A stretch of 64,000 nucleotides of DNA from Bin87 sp034428455 (GCA_034428455.1 DAOUHZ010000147.1:62001-126000), one strand, 5' to 3'. Shown: positions 1 to 8,248, counted from the stretch's first letter. Numbers and translations are program-made. Notes: generated by a model from the letters alone, not told the origin.

Positions 1-21
1 GTGTGCTACGGTAGATGGGCC

Positions 22-765
22 ATGAACCGCTGTATGCCCATTGCGCCGGCCATTCTGCGCCGAGAGCATAGCCACTTGCTCCGCAGCCTGGCTTTCGCGG
101 TCTTCGCGCTGGCATTGTGCGCTGCGACGCTCGGGTGCAACCAAACGCCCGACGAAACTCCGGCCCGTGACTATGGCGCCACCGTCGAGGCGCTCCTGCC
201 CACTGCGGATCCAACGGCTCCCCCAACTCTTACGCCTCTGCCGAGTTCTGCTCCACTCACCGATACTCCGGCGCCAACGTACACTCCCCGACCGCAGCCC
301 ACCTACACGCCCTGGCCCACGCCGACCAAGGCCACCACTGAGAACCGGCAGCCTGCGATACCATTCAACGCGCAGATGCTCGACGGTTCAGAGTTTTCGC
401 TACCGGATGGCTTCGGCTCGCCGACCCTCCTGGCATTCTGGGCGCCCTGGTGACCGCACTGTGGACGGGAGTTGCCCGTCGTAGCCTCCCTCTACCGGGA
501 AAAACTCGACGCCGCCGGAATCGACGTTATCGGTGTTTCGCAGTTCAACACCACGGAGGCGGCAACCATCGAGTTCGTGGAGCGCAACCAGCTAACCTTC
601 CCGAACGTGTTTGACGGACACGCCCAACTGGCGGGAGCTTACGGTATCCAGGGAGTTCCCAGCTACGTGTTCATCGACAAGCAGGGCCGTATCGCCCACG
701 TCAGCGCCGGAGCCCGCGGGATAGACTTGATCGAATCTTGGCTGGACCAATTGGCAGCGGAGTGA
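22..765 (+). CDS. TlpA/ResA-like thioredoxin-fold lipoprotein, probable selenoprotein (UxxC active site)
   Basis: One reading frame crosses an in-frame TGA at 451-453 and runs to TGA at 763-765 (247 residues). The N-terminus is a lipoprotein signal (hydrophobic stretch, lipobox ATLGC), followed by a Thr/Pro-rich linker (about residues 45-100) and a redoxin domain. Just before the TGA the frame reads LLAFWAPW; just after it reads PHCGRELPV. TGA therefore sits exactly at the first Cys of the thioredoxin WCxxC motif, giving UPHC with Sec at residue 144. The cis-Pro segment GVPSYVFID is intact downstream, so the fold is complete. A bSECIS-like hairpin follows the TGA. The predicted role is disulfide or peroxide redox chemistry outside the cytoplasmic membrane. 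The start is uncertain: ATG at 22 or 34, or upstream of the window. The alternatives are a nonsense mutation or a sequencing error changing TGC/TGT to TGA. Confidence 0.72.
464..480 (+). promoter_or_regulatory. Candidate bacterial SECIS hairpin
   Basis: A perfect 6-bp stem, GACGGG (464-469) with CCCGTC (475-480), encloses the 5-nt loop AGTTG. The loop begins 16 nt after the TGA at 451-453 and has G at its second position. Known bSECIS elements have a short apical loop with G in the first two positions, 16-37 nt after the UGA; this fits at the lower edge. No selA, selB, selC or selD is in the window. Confidence 0.6.
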
Positions 766-794
766 GTTGCGTCAAGCTCGCTGTCCGTTGACCC

Positions 795-823
795 TTGCGC
801 TTACGAGTCGTGGATCGTACAAT
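795..823 (+). promoter_or_regulatory. Possible sigma-70 promoter
   Basis: TTGCGC (795-800), a 17-nt spacer and TACAAT (818-823) lie about 30 bases before the ATG at 853. The -10 is good and the -35 partial. Confidence 0.4.
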
Positions 824-852
824 TGTTCGTAATCAGAACATGAGGTCGAACA

Positions 853-1092
853 ATGGGCATTTACGCTGCAACACAAGACAACTCAGACTTTGATATTCCA
901 GCCGACGCCGCCCGCATGATCGCACGGTGGGAGCGCTTGGGGTGTCCTGCCATAGAGCTGGAGCCCGGCGTGATCGTCAGCAACCTGGAACGCTGGCTGT
1001 ACAACAACCCGCCGGCTTCGAGATCTACCCTGGGCCGGATCCGGGAATTCCTGTACGTGGACACTTTCGGCATCACCGCCAAGGCAGCCTGA
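853..1092 (+). CDS. Small hypothetical protein (79 aa)
   Basis: No family is recognised. ATG at 853 follows a GAGG-type ribosome-binding site and a candidate promoter at 795-823. The product is soluble with no signal peptide or membrane segment, and contains a short mixed charged/aromatic stretch (RWERLGCPAIEL) and a C-terminal helix-like segment. The next gene, a methyltransferase, starts 7 bases after its stop, so the two are probably co-transcribed and perhaps translationally linked. Confidence 0.6.
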   Translation: MGIYAATQDNSDFDIPADAARMIARWERLGCPAIELEPGVIVSNLERWLYNNPPASRSTLGRIREFLYVDTFGITAKAA

Positions 1093-1099
1093 ATTCGCC

Positions 1100-1858
1100 G
1101 TGACCCTGCGCCTCTACCACGACTTGGCCCACCTTTGGCCGATCATCAGCCCGCCCGAGGAATACACGGTAGAGGCGGCGGAGTGGCGGGATCTGATCTG
1201 GTCGGAATTCGGGTGGACGGGAAATCAGCCGGCGTGGGATCCGCGAGCCCGGTTGCTGGACCTGGGATGCGGCGGCGGGCATCTGCTGTCGCATTTCACG
1301 CGCCATTTCACTACCGAAGCCGTGGACATCTCCCCTGAAATGTTGGAAATCTCCAAGAGCCTCAACCCCTACACCATCCACCACCTCGGCGACATGCGCA
1401 CCATCCGGCTGGGCCGAACTTTCGATGTGGTCACCATTCACGACGCCGTGAACTACATGGTGACCGAAGAGGACCTGCGAGCGGCCATCGACACTGCCCA
1501 ACTGCACTTGGATCCTGGCGGGCTGGTCTTGCTGGCTCCCGATTGCCTGCGGGATACATTCGGAGGCTCACGGGTTGTGGAATGGACACGCGAAACCGAT
1601 GACAGCAACGTGACGTTCATTGAATACGTCGCTCAGCCGTCTCCCGAAGCAACCACGGTGGAGTCCGTGTTCGTTTTCATCATCAACCGCGACGGGGAGA
1701 TCCAGGTGGAGGTTGACCGACATACCAGCGGTCTGTTTCCCAGAACGCTGTGGCTGGATGCGCTGAACGATGCCGGCCTGGAAGCGGAGTACTTGCAGAC
1801 CAACGCTTACGAGGGCGGTTTCGGCGGCAACCTGTTCATGGGACGCAAGCCCGTCTAA
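1100..1858 (+). CDS. Class I SAM-dependent methyltransferase
   Basis: A 252-residue Rossmann-fold methyltransferase. Motif I, LLDLGCGGGHL, lies near residues 51-61, with an acidic AVDISPEML strand about 20 residues later and a motif II-like region FDVVTIHDAVNYM. These are the SAM-binding signatures of the Methyltransf_25/UbiE-like group. The start is GTG at 1100, seven bases after the preceding small gene. The second half is less conserved and should carry the substrate pocket; the acceptor cannot be predicted. Confidence 0.8.
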   Translation: MTLRLYHDLAHLWPIISPPEEYTVEAAEWRDLIWSEFGWTGNQPAWDPRARLLDLGCGGGHLLSHFTRHFTTEAVDISPEMLEISKSLNPYTIHHLGDMRTIRLGRTFDVVTIHDAVNYMVTEEDLRAAIDTAQLHLDPGGLVLLAPDCLRDTFGGSRVVEWTRETDDSNVTFIEYVAQPSPEATTVESVFVFIINRDGEIQVEVDRHTSGLFPRTLWLDALNDAGLEAEYLQTNAYEGGFGGNLFMGRKPV

Positions 1859-1941
1859 AAGATCGCATGTCCAGATCCTCGATGTAGGGCCGGGCTGCCG
1901 TTGCGGGTTATAATTCCGGCAGTTTCCAGGAGGCAGCCAAC

Positions 1942-2946
1942 ATGACCCAAGCGAACGCTACCACCGCTGAGCGCCTTTGGACCTACGACGCCGTGCGCGT
2001 CGGCCAGGCCGGCGGCGAAACGCAAGTGACGCTATCGGCAGAAGATGTCGCCGAATACGCAGCCTGCGCCCAGAATCCCGACCCGAGATACTCCATGCCA
2101 GGACCTGGCGACGATTCCAGTCCCTTGCTCGCCATGCCGACCATGGCGCTCACCTACGCGCCTTTGTTGCGGGACGAGATCGCCGAGACCAACGGTTTCG
2201 TGGCTCAGGAGCGTTCGCAGACCAACCGGCGCCAGACTCCCTTCGCCAAGTGCGAGATGCGCTGGTACCGTCCGGTGCGTTCGGGGGAAACCCTCACGGG
2301 CACGCGCCGGGTGTACCAGAAATACGAACGTCGCGGCAGCAAGTTCGTGACCTTCCGGGTCTCAGCGTTCGACGAAGCAGGCGCGGTGGTGGCCAGTTAC
2401 GACTACACCTGCATTTTCGAATACTCGGCGGGGCAACGGTCGGTACCCGCGGCATCGACCGGATCCGCTCCCGCCGCCGACGCGTCCGCAGTACCGGACC
2501 AGGCCCAATTCTTGACCTGGGAGAACGCCCTGGCCGGAACACCGCTGCCGCGCACCCTATCAGTCGGCGAGAGCACCGAGAACATTCTGCGCAAGAACGC
2601 CCAACGACTTGCCGGCCGTCCCAGCGAAAGCAACATCCACACCGACGAAGAGTTCGCCAGACAGAATATATTCGGCGGCGCGGTCAACGCCGGCCCGGCC
2701 ACCATGTCCTACGTCGACCGGTTCATCGGCCTCAACGTCCCGCCCGAGGCCCTGTACAACGGCGGCAATCTCGTAATGCGGGCCATCACTCCGTTCCGCG
2801 CCGGCGACGTGGTGACCTTCTCCGGAGAAGTCACCGGCACCGGCGGCAATCTTTACGGGCAGCGCAAGGTCCAGTGCCGGATTCGTGGCGTCAACCAGCG
2901 CGACGAACTCGTGTGCCTGTCCGACGCCACCCTTAGTTTCGGATAA
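1942..2946 (+). CDS. MaoC-like double hot-dog dehydratase/hydratase family protein
   Basis: A 334-residue protein with two hot-dog-like halves. The N-terminal half (about 10-160) resembles the FAS1-type dehydratase/MaoC N-domain, and the C-terminal half (about 190-334) carries a MaoC-like segment with IFGGAVNAGPATMSYVDR. Such proteins usually hydrate or dehydrate enoyl-CoA thioesters, although the classic catalytic Asp/His pair could not be placed with certainty. ATG at 1942 follows a strong AGGAGG site, and a TATAAT-like hexamer lies at 1909-1914. The YbaK-like gene starts six bases after the stop, indicating one transcript. Confidence 0.7.
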   Translation: MTQANATTAERLWTYDAVRVGQAGGETQVTLSAEDVAEYAACAQNPDPRYSMPGPGDDSSPLLAMPTMALTYAPLLRDEIAETNGFVAQERSQTNRRQTPFAKCEMRWYRPVRSGETLTGTRRVYQKYERRGSKFVTFRVSAFDEAGAVVASYDYTCIFEYSAGQRSVPAASTGSAPAADASAVPDQAQFLTWENALAGTPLPRTLSVGESTENILRKNAQRLAGRPSESNIHTDEEFARQNIFGGAVNAGPATMSYVDRFIGLNVPPEALYNGGNLVMRAITPFRAGDVVTFSGEVTGTGGNLYGQRKVQCRIRGVNQRDELVCLSDATLSFG

Positions 2947-2951
2947 GCGCC

Positions 2952-3464
2952 ATGACAGCAGTTGACGACAGCAACACCCTGGAAACCCGAGTCCGTGCCG
3001 TCCTGGACGACCTGGCCATCGTGGATTGGGAGTGGATTTCCATCGACCCCCAGTACGGGGACACGGCGGACTTTTGCGCCCAATACGGCTACGACCTGCC
3101 CCATTCCGCCAACACCATCATCGTCGCCAGCAAGCGCGGCGCGGCCGCGTATTCCGCATGTATCGTGCGAGCCTGCGACCGGCTTGACGTCAACCGGAGG
3201 GTGCGCCGGCTGATGGGAGTATCACGGGCGTCCTTCGCCACTCCCGAAGAGACCCGCGACCTGACCGGCATGATGATCGGCGGTGTCACAGCGATGGCAC
3301 TGCCTGTGGACCTGCCTATCTACGCGGACCGGCGCTTGCTGGAGATGGACTACATCATCCTCGGCGCCGGAAGCCGTTCCGCCAAGGTGAAATTGCCTCC
3401 CCAGGAACTGTCCAAGCTTCCAGGCCTTGAGTTCATCGACGGCTTGTCGCAGCCAGACAGCTGA
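2952..3464 (+). CDS. YbaK/EbsC (ProX-like) aminoacyl-tRNA deacylase domain protein
   Basis: A 170-residue stand-alone editing-domain protein. Family features are the strand ANTIIVASKRG, the basic segment VNRRVRRLMGVSRASFATPEE, the TGMMIGGVTAMAL turn, and YADRRLLEMDYIILGAGSRSAKV near the C-terminus. YbaK/ProX proteins hydrolyse mischarged aminoacyl-tRNAs (for example Ala- or Cys-tRNAPro). The usual conserved Lys of the family probably lies in the ASKRG region. It sits directly behind the MaoC-like gene, a link with no obvious metabolic meaning. Confidence 0.7.
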   Translation: MTAVDDSNTLETRVRAVLDDLAIVDWEWISIDPQYGDTADFCAQYGYDLPHSANTIIVASKRGAAAYSACIVRACDRLDVNRRVRRLMGVSRASFATPEETRDLTGMMIGGVTAMALPVDLPIYADRRLLEMDYIILGAGSRSAKVKLPPQELSKLPGLEFIDGLSQPDS

Positions 3465-3556
3465 ACGCCGGCATCCCTCAGTCAGACTCGCTATAATGGC
3501 GGCCAATCGCCGCATTGACCTGCCTCGCCGACGCCGCGGGCAGAGACGGAGGTATC

Positions 3557-3970
3557 ATGCCGATCATCCAGCGTCCGTACGTGCCGCCTGAGGACAAGCC
3601 GCCCCAGGAAGATAGCTACGTCAACCCGGGCGAAGTCCCCGCGTTGGCTGTGAACACCGCTCCGGCGCCAACCCCGGCTGCCGCCGAGGCTCCCAACTCC
3701 CTGGATCCGATAACTTTCTACAGCGACTCCTTCCACATTTTCAGCAGTCTGTACTCTGCTGTGCTGTTTTTCGGTGAACAGGTTGAGGAGCGCGAACCCA
3801 TACTGAGGGCTCGCATCAAGGTGAGTCCCCAAATGATGAAGGCCATCGCGGTGTTGTCGGCCAAGCACGTCCGCGAGTACGAGGATGCCGTTGGGCCGAT
3901 CACGCTGCCCGAGCAGGTGTATGCCGCTTGGGAGATCGACGCCGACGGGGCCGACGGGCACAGTCACTGA
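3557..3970 (+). CDS. DUF3467 family protein
   Basis: A 137-residue protein beginning at ATG 3557, which has a GGAGGT site five bases upstream; the open frame extends further upstream (TTG 3515) without support. After a Pro-rich disordered N-terminus (about 1-50) comes the DUF3467 pattern: a YSDSF segment, SAVLFFGEQ, RARIKVSPQMMKAI and a C-terminal helix ending EYEDAVGPITLPEQ. The family is widespread and small, with no established function. A TATAAT hexamer at 3492-3497 may be a promoter -10 but has no convincing -35. It precedes the next gene by 17 bases. Confidence 0.65.
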   Translation: MPIIQRPYVPPEDKPPQEDSYVNPGEVPALAVNTAPAPTPAAAEAPNSLDPITFYSDSFHIFSSLYSAVLFFGEQVEEREPILRARIKVSPQMMKAIAVLSAKHVREYEDAVGPITLPEQVYAAWEIDADGADGHSH

Positions 3971-3987
3971 CCACGCTAGTGATCCAC

Positions 3988-4530
3988 ATGACCACCTTGG
4001 AACCACCCGACGACTCTGCAGAACCCCGTTACGGGTTGCGTGACCCCGCCGAAGGCGATGGAGACGGCCGCCCTTTGGCGGAAGACATCTCGTTGCCTGT
4101 TTCGGTCATGCCGAACTACAACACCGCTCTGCCGGAAGAATGGGGTTGGCGGCGCAACTCTTCCAGCCAACCCAACGCGGCGACCTTCCACATCAACCAC
4201 AGCGACGTGACCCGGGTGTTCGCCGACGTTTTGACGGCCGCGGACAGCCCCCCGGAAGCGCCCTTCGAGGTGTCCAAAGACATCCCGGTGGTGATCATCG
4301 ACAGCCTGGACCAATACTGGGCGGGCGAGTCGCGCGCCGCTCTGCCGCTCCACGGGCTGCGGGTTCCGGTTTCCGCTGACACGGTGGCGGAAGCCAAACG
4401 CAAACTGGCTGCGGATCTGGCGGCTCAGGTGCGCCTGCTCCTGCTGCTGTCCCGCGCCGGGACTACTCTGGCGCCGGAGCTCCAAGCCAACTTCCTCATG
4501 CTCACCGAGGTTCTGACCCCGCGTTCCTAA
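3988..4530 (+). CDS. Hypothetical protein, partner of the DUF3467 gene
   Basis: A 180-residue protein with no recognised family. ATG 3988 is preferred over GTG 3979; no clear ribosome-binding site separates them, and coupling to the DUF3467 gene 17 bases upstream is plausible. The sequence has an acidic/Pro-rich N-terminus, a mixed alpha/beta middle (FHINHSDVTRVFADVLTAA) and a long Ala/Leu-rich helix near the C-terminus (KRKLAADLAAQVRLLLLLS). Its TAA stop overlaps the TAG stop of the convergent gene by two bases. Confidence 0.5.
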   Translation: MTTLEPPDDSAEPRYGLRDPAEGDGDGRPLAEDISLPVSVMPNYNTALPEEWGWRRNSSSQPNAATFHINHSDVTRVFADVLTAADSPPEAPFEVSKDIPVVIIDSLDQYWAGESRAALPLHGLRVPVSADTVAEAKRKLAADLAAQVRLLLLLSRAGTTLAPELQANFLMLTEVLTPRS

Positions 4531-4994
4531 TCGTCAGCAGGGGTTGGCGTCGTGTCTAGTTCCGGCGGCGTCGTGAAAACTGCTTGACCATCCTCGTTGT
4601 GGGAATGGCTGACGAGCGCCAGCATCAGCTGCTGGTGGCTGCGACGGAAGTCTTCGCGGAGCTCATCCCGGAGTTGCGCCAAGTCTTCCCGGTGCTCCCG
4701 CCGGAACTCGGCCATGTCTTCCTTGTATTCCCGCCGGAACTCGGCCATGTCTTCTTTGTATTCCCGCCGGAACTCGGCCATGTCTTCCTTGTATTCCTGC
4801 CGGAACTCGGCCAGATCCGACTTCAACTCGGTGCGGAGCTCATTGAACTCCGAGCGGGTAGGCAAGCGCCCCATGCGCAAAGCCAAGTACACCACCACGC
4901 CAACCAGAGCGATTACGGCGCTGCTGTTAAACGCAAACAGAGCGATGATAAATGAGATCGGCAGTTCAATAGTCATGAGGCTTTGGACCGTCAC
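4527..4994 (-). CDS. Membrane-anchored coiled-coil protein with 11-residue tandem repeats
   Basis: A 155-residue protein: one transmembrane helix (about residues 9-40, ISFIIALFAFNSSAVIALVG), then a highly charged helix built on 11-residue repeats of the type AEFRREYKEDM, and a short Thr/Pro-rich tail. The repeats are nearly identical at DNA level, implying recent expansion. The topology suggests a membrane-tethered rod, with no known catalytic function. The start is the first ATG (4994) or the second (4976). A strong hairpin at 5021-5048 separates it from the upstream oxidase gene. Confidence 0.6.
   Translation of the reverse strand: MTVQSLMTIELPISFIIALFAFNSSAVIALVGVVVYLALRMGRLPTRSEFNELRTELKSDLAEFRQEYKEDMAEFRREYKEDMAEFRREYKEDMAEFRREHREDLAQLRDELREDFRRSHQQLMLALVSHSHNEDGQAVFTTPPELDTTPTPADD
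4698..4812 (-). repeat. 33-bp tandem repeat inside a coiled-coil gene
   Basis: Three complete 33-bp units (4698-4730, 4731-4763, 4764-4796) and a partial fourth (4797-4812) differ by only a few bases. Each encodes one 11-residue coil repeat on the minus strand. Copy number is likely to vary between strains. Confidence 0.85.
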
Positions 4995-5020
4995 TTGGCC
5001 GATATATCAGTTGCAGGATT

Positions 5021-5048
5021 GCCGGGACGAACAATCATTCGTCCCGGC
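5021..5048 (-). terminator. Strong hairpin, probable terminator of the CoxL-type gene
   Basis: A perfect 11-bp inverted repeat (GCCGGGACGAA, 5021-5031, with TTCGTCCCGGC, 5038-5048) has a 6-nt loop and begins 15 bases past the stop of the oxidase gene. No clean U-tract follows, so it may act with Rho or mainly as a stabilising 3' hairpin. Confidence 0.5.
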
Positions 5049-5062
5049 GGATTGACGTGGAG

Positions 5063-7354
5063 CTATGCGCTGTTTGCCTCCTGCAACGCTGCCAATACTG
5101 CTGTGGGCGACAGCGGCAGGCTGTTCACCCGCACGCCGGTGGCATGGTACACCGCGTTGTGCAGCGCGGCCAGCGGCGGGATGATGGGAGCCTCACCAAC
5201 GCCGCGCAGCCCGTAAGGGTGCCTCGGGTTGGGGACTTCGATAACCACCGTGTCGATCATGGGCATATCGAGAGCGGTGGGCATGCGGTAGTCCAGGAAG
5301 GTTGAGTTGAGCATGGTCCCATCGTCGGCGTAGGTGTAGTCCTCGGACAACGCCCAGCCTATGCCTTGCATCGTCCCTCCCTGCATCTGGCCCTCGACGT
5401 AGCTCGGGTGGACCGACGTGCCGGAATCGATGAACGCGGTGCAGCGCAGGATGTCAACCTTGCCGGTTTCGGGGTCAACCTCGACGTCAATGATGTTGCC
5501 GGCGAATATGGGTCCCACCCCCGTGGAGGTGGCGGAGGCCGACGCCGTGAGCGGGCCGCCGGTGCGCATCATGCGGCTGGCAGCGTCGGCGATGCTCATG
5601 CTCTCCTCGGTGGTGGTGCAGGTGAAGACGCCGTCGGCGAACTCAACCTGGTCGGGTTCCACCTCCCAGACCATGGCGCAGCGCTGAGCCATCTGGTCGC
5701 GCAGGTCTTCGGCGGCGGCGATGGCGGCGAGGCCGGTGTCGAAGGCGATGCGGCTGCCACCGGTGGAGGCAGTCCAGCCGACGGTGTCAGTGTCCACCAC
5801 CGTGGGGGCGATCTGGTCAACGTCAATGCCCAGAGTTTCGGCGACCTGCATGGCCACGGCGGTACGCGTGCCCCCGATGTCGACGGAGCCGGTGATGAGG
5901 TTGAGCGTTCCATTGGCGTTGACGTTGATGGTGGCCGATGACGCTTGGCCGGCCTGCCAGCGGAATCCCACGGCGATGCCGCGCCCGCGATTGGGCCCTT
6001 CCAACGGCGTCCGGTTGTGGTCGCTGTTGATCATGGCCTCTTCCAATTCACGGCAACCGAACACCCGGTGGGGCACCCCATTGGGCATGCGGTCGCCCTC
6101 CTGAACGGCGTTCTGCATCCGGAGCTCTATGGGATCCTTGCCCAGAATCTCCGCCAGTTCGTCGACCACGGCTTCCACGGCGAACGCCACCTGCGGTTGG
6201 CCGGGAGCGCGGTAGGCCTGCACCTTCTGCTTGTTGCAGACCACATCGTAGCCATCCACCAGCATGTGATCCATCTTGTAGGGACCGAAGCCGGTCAACG
6301 CCCCGCCGCCCACGGGAGACCCCGGGTACGCGCCGGCTTCATAGACCATGTAGAGTTGGCCGGCGACCATCGTGCCGTCATTTTTGACGCCCAGCTTGCA
6401 GCGCATGAAGGTGGCCGAGGCCGGGCCACTGCCGATAAAAACGTCGGTGCGATCCATGGCGACCTTGACCGGTTTGCCCGTCTTCCTGGACAGTACCGCA
6501 GCCACCGGATCCGTGTAGGTGATGCCCTTGGCGCCGAATCCGCCGCCGATTTCCATGGGAACAACTTTAACCTGGGACTCGGCGACGCCGATGATGGCGG
6601 CAGTCTGGGCGCGGATGTTGAACAGGCCCTGGGTGCTGGTGTAAATCGTGACGCGGCCGTCGGCAGACCACATTGCGGTGGACACGTGCGGCTCGATATA
6701 GCCCTGGTGCACGGTCTGAGTGTCAAATTCCCGTTCGATGACGATGTCTGCCTGGGCAAAGCCCTCCTCAACGTCGCCAACCTTGTGCTGGATATGTCCG
6801 GCAACGTTGCTCTTGACGCCGGTGTCGTCGCCGCGAGCGAACCGCTCCATGCGGAAGTAGGTGGTCATGTCCTCGTGGAGCAGGGGCGCGCCTTCAGCCA
6901 TCGCGTCGCGCCAGGTCAGCACCGTGGGCAGAACCTCGTAGTCCACCTCCACCAGTTTCAGCGCCTCCATGGCGATATGGGGGTTGGTGGCGCAGATGGC
7001 GGCGACAGCGTGGCCGACGTACAGCACTTTATCCTTGGCCAGCAGATTTTCGGCGATCATGCGGGCATTGCCCTGCACTTCGGCGAAGTCGATCATCCGG
7101 TTCTCAATGATGGGAAAATCGGCCGCCGTGGCAACGGCGACGACGCCCGGCAGCGCTTCGGCTTTGCTAGTGTCGATGCTGCGGATGCGAGCGTGGCTGT
7201 GCGGGCTGCGCAGGATCCGGGCGTGCAGCATTCCCGGCAGGTTGATATCCGCGCCATAACGAGCGGCGCCGGTCACCTTGTCCACGCCGTCGTGTCGAAC
7301 CGGCCGGGTGCCGATGACACGGTATTGCTGTTCGGGTTGTGCGGTGGTGGTCAT
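5063..7354 (-). CDS. Xanthine dehydrogenase/aldehyde oxidase family molybdopterin-binding large subunit (CoxL-like)
   Basis: A 763-residue molybdenum hydroxylase large subunit. The N-terminal hammerhead domain starts with DGVDKVTGAARYGADI, followed by the Mo-cofactor binding domains with GGGFGAKG, the QAYRAPGQPQVAFAVE loop, and the C-terminal RGVGEAPIIPPLAAL loop that carries the conserved catalytic Glu. These enzymes hydroxylate aldehydes, purines or N-heterocycles. The AYRAPGQ loop differs from the AYRCSFR of true form-I CO dehydrogenase, so CO oxidation is unlikely. The start is supported by a GGAGGA site. No FAD or 2Fe-2S subunit gene lies next to it, which is odd because the family normally works as a heterotrimer. 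Confidence 0.87.
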   Translation of the reverse strand: MTTTAQPEQQYRVIGTRPVRHDGVDKVTGAARYGADINLPGMLHARILRSPHSHARIRSIDTSKAEALPGVVAVATAADFPIIENRMIDFAEVQGNARMIAENLLAKDKVLYVGHAVAAICATNPHIAMEALKLVEVDYEVLPTVLTWRDAMAEGAPLLHEDMTTYFRMERFARGDDTGVKSNVAGHIQHKVGDVEEGFAQADIVIEREFDTQTVHQGYIEPHVSTAMWSADGRVTIYTSTQGLFNIRAQTAAIIGVAESQVKVVPMEIGGGFGAKGITYTDPVAAVLSRKTGKPVKVAMDRTDVFIGSGPASATFMRCKLGVKNDGTMVAGQLYMVYEAGAYPGSPVGGGALTGFGPYKMDHMLVDGYDVVCNKQKVQAYRAPGQPQVAFAVEAVVDELAEILGKDPIELRMQNAVQEGDRMPNGVPHRVFGCRELEEAMINSDHNRTPLEGPNRGRGIAVGFRWQAGQASSATINVNANGTLNLITGSVDIGGTRTAVAMQVAETLGIDVDQIAPTVVDTDTVGWTASTGGSRIAFDTGLAAIAAAEDLRDQMAQRCAMVWEVEPDQVEFADGVFTCTTTEESMSIADAASRMMRTGGPLTASASATSTGVGPIFAGNIIDVEVDPETGKVDILRCTAFIDSGTSVHPSYVEGQMQGGTMQGIGWALSEDYTYADDGTMLNSTFLDYRMPTALDMPMIDTVVIEVPNPRHPYGLRGVGEAPIIPPLAALHNAVYHATGVRVNSLPLSPTAVLAALQEANSA

Positions 7355-7441
7355 GGGGTTCCTCCAGTGTCTCGGCCATGAGACGAGTGCAGACCGGATT
7401 ACAGGTGCTCCGAGGTCAGCGGGTAGGGTGAGCGGAGCGGG

Positions 7442-8206
7442 CTACTTGACGAAATTGGGCAGAAAATACTCTCGCGTGGGGTCATGGGGCATACCGGGCA
7501 TGTCCGCCGAAACGACTCCATCGCTCTCCAGAGCGGAGCGGACGATGCCCTTGTTGAACGGGCTGATGTCGTCGTCCGCCATGAAGTCCTTGACCGGCAT
7601 CCAGAGACATTCTTCGATCTCTTTTTCGCCCATCTTGATCTGCTCGGTGAGCGCTTTCAGGCGGCAAACGAAGTAGATATCCGACTTGCCGTAGCGATAT
7701 CCGTGCCAGTGTCGGAAGCAGGCCAATGCCTGGAACTCCGCTTCGACTCCGGTCTCTTCAAAGACCTCGCGGACGATGGAATCGACGATGTTCTCCCCCG
7801 GCTCCAGCGCGCCGCCCGGGAGCTTGTAGAAGGGCGGGCGGTTGTCGATGCGATAACGTTCGCAGACCACCAGCAGCTCCTCGCGGTCGTTCACCACCAC
7901 CCCGCCGGCTCCCACGTAGTGGGTTGCATAGGGCGGGATAAACGAGCCCGGTATCAGGGTCAGCGTCGCCGTGATTCCGTCGTTGTCCGCATGATGGTAG
8001 CCGAATCCGCGCTGCACGGCGATGGGAACGTGCGACGCCAGGCCGATGGGAATGTCCACCCAGGCCACCTCGTACCCCGCGTCCCGCCACTCGGCTATGG
8101 AGGCGTCCAATCGCGCGGAGAATTCGGCGGGATCAACCGGCAGTTCGGCGGTGTTGACAACCACTCCGCGGAACGGATTGGGGGTAGCGACCAGGGGCGA
8201 AACCAT
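7442..8206 (-). CDS. Nudix hydrolase with NUDT6-like N-terminal domain
   Basis: 254 residues. The Nudix box lies at 131-154: GGALEPGE followed by REVFEETGV, which supplies the metal-binding acidic residues. The first ~90 residues (FRGVVVNTAELPVDPAEF, AEWRDAGYEVAWVDIP, GFGYHHADND, PPYATHYVGAGGVVVN) match the extra N-terminal domain of NUDT6-type Nudix proteins rather than a bare Nudix fold. It probably hydrolyses a nucleoside-diphosphate-linked substrate, which cannot be named. It lies upstream of, and in the same direction as, the CoxL-type gene (88-bp gap). An extended -10 promoter lies about 43 bases before the ATG. Confidence 0.82.
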   Translation of the reverse strand: MVSPLVATPNPFRGVVVNTAELPVDPAEFSARLDASIAEWRDAGYEVAWVDIPIGLASHVPIAVQRGFGYHHADNDGITATLTLIPGSFIPPYATHYVGAGGVVVNDREELLVVCERYRIDNRPPFYKLPGGALEPGENIVDSIVREVFEETGVEAEFQALACFRHWHGYRYGKSDIYFVCRLKALTEQIKMGEKEIEECLWMPVKDFMADDDISPFNKGIVRSALESDGVVSADMPGMPHDPTREYFLPNFVK

Positions 8207-8248
8207 GCGACGACTCCGTATGAATCAGGCCATATCGGGAACGCCGGC

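Noticed and set aside
472..765. Separate gene starting at TTG 472 for the C-terminal half of the redoxin
   Set aside because: No ribosome-binding site, it lacks the first active-site residue and strand, and it continues in-frame from the lipoprotein half across a single TGA.
4698..4812. CRISPR-like array
   Set aside because: Repeats are contiguous 33-mers without spacers and encode a coiled coil in frame.
5945..7381. Long plus-strand open frame (about 480 codons)
   Set aside because: Antisense shadow of the CoxL-type gene.
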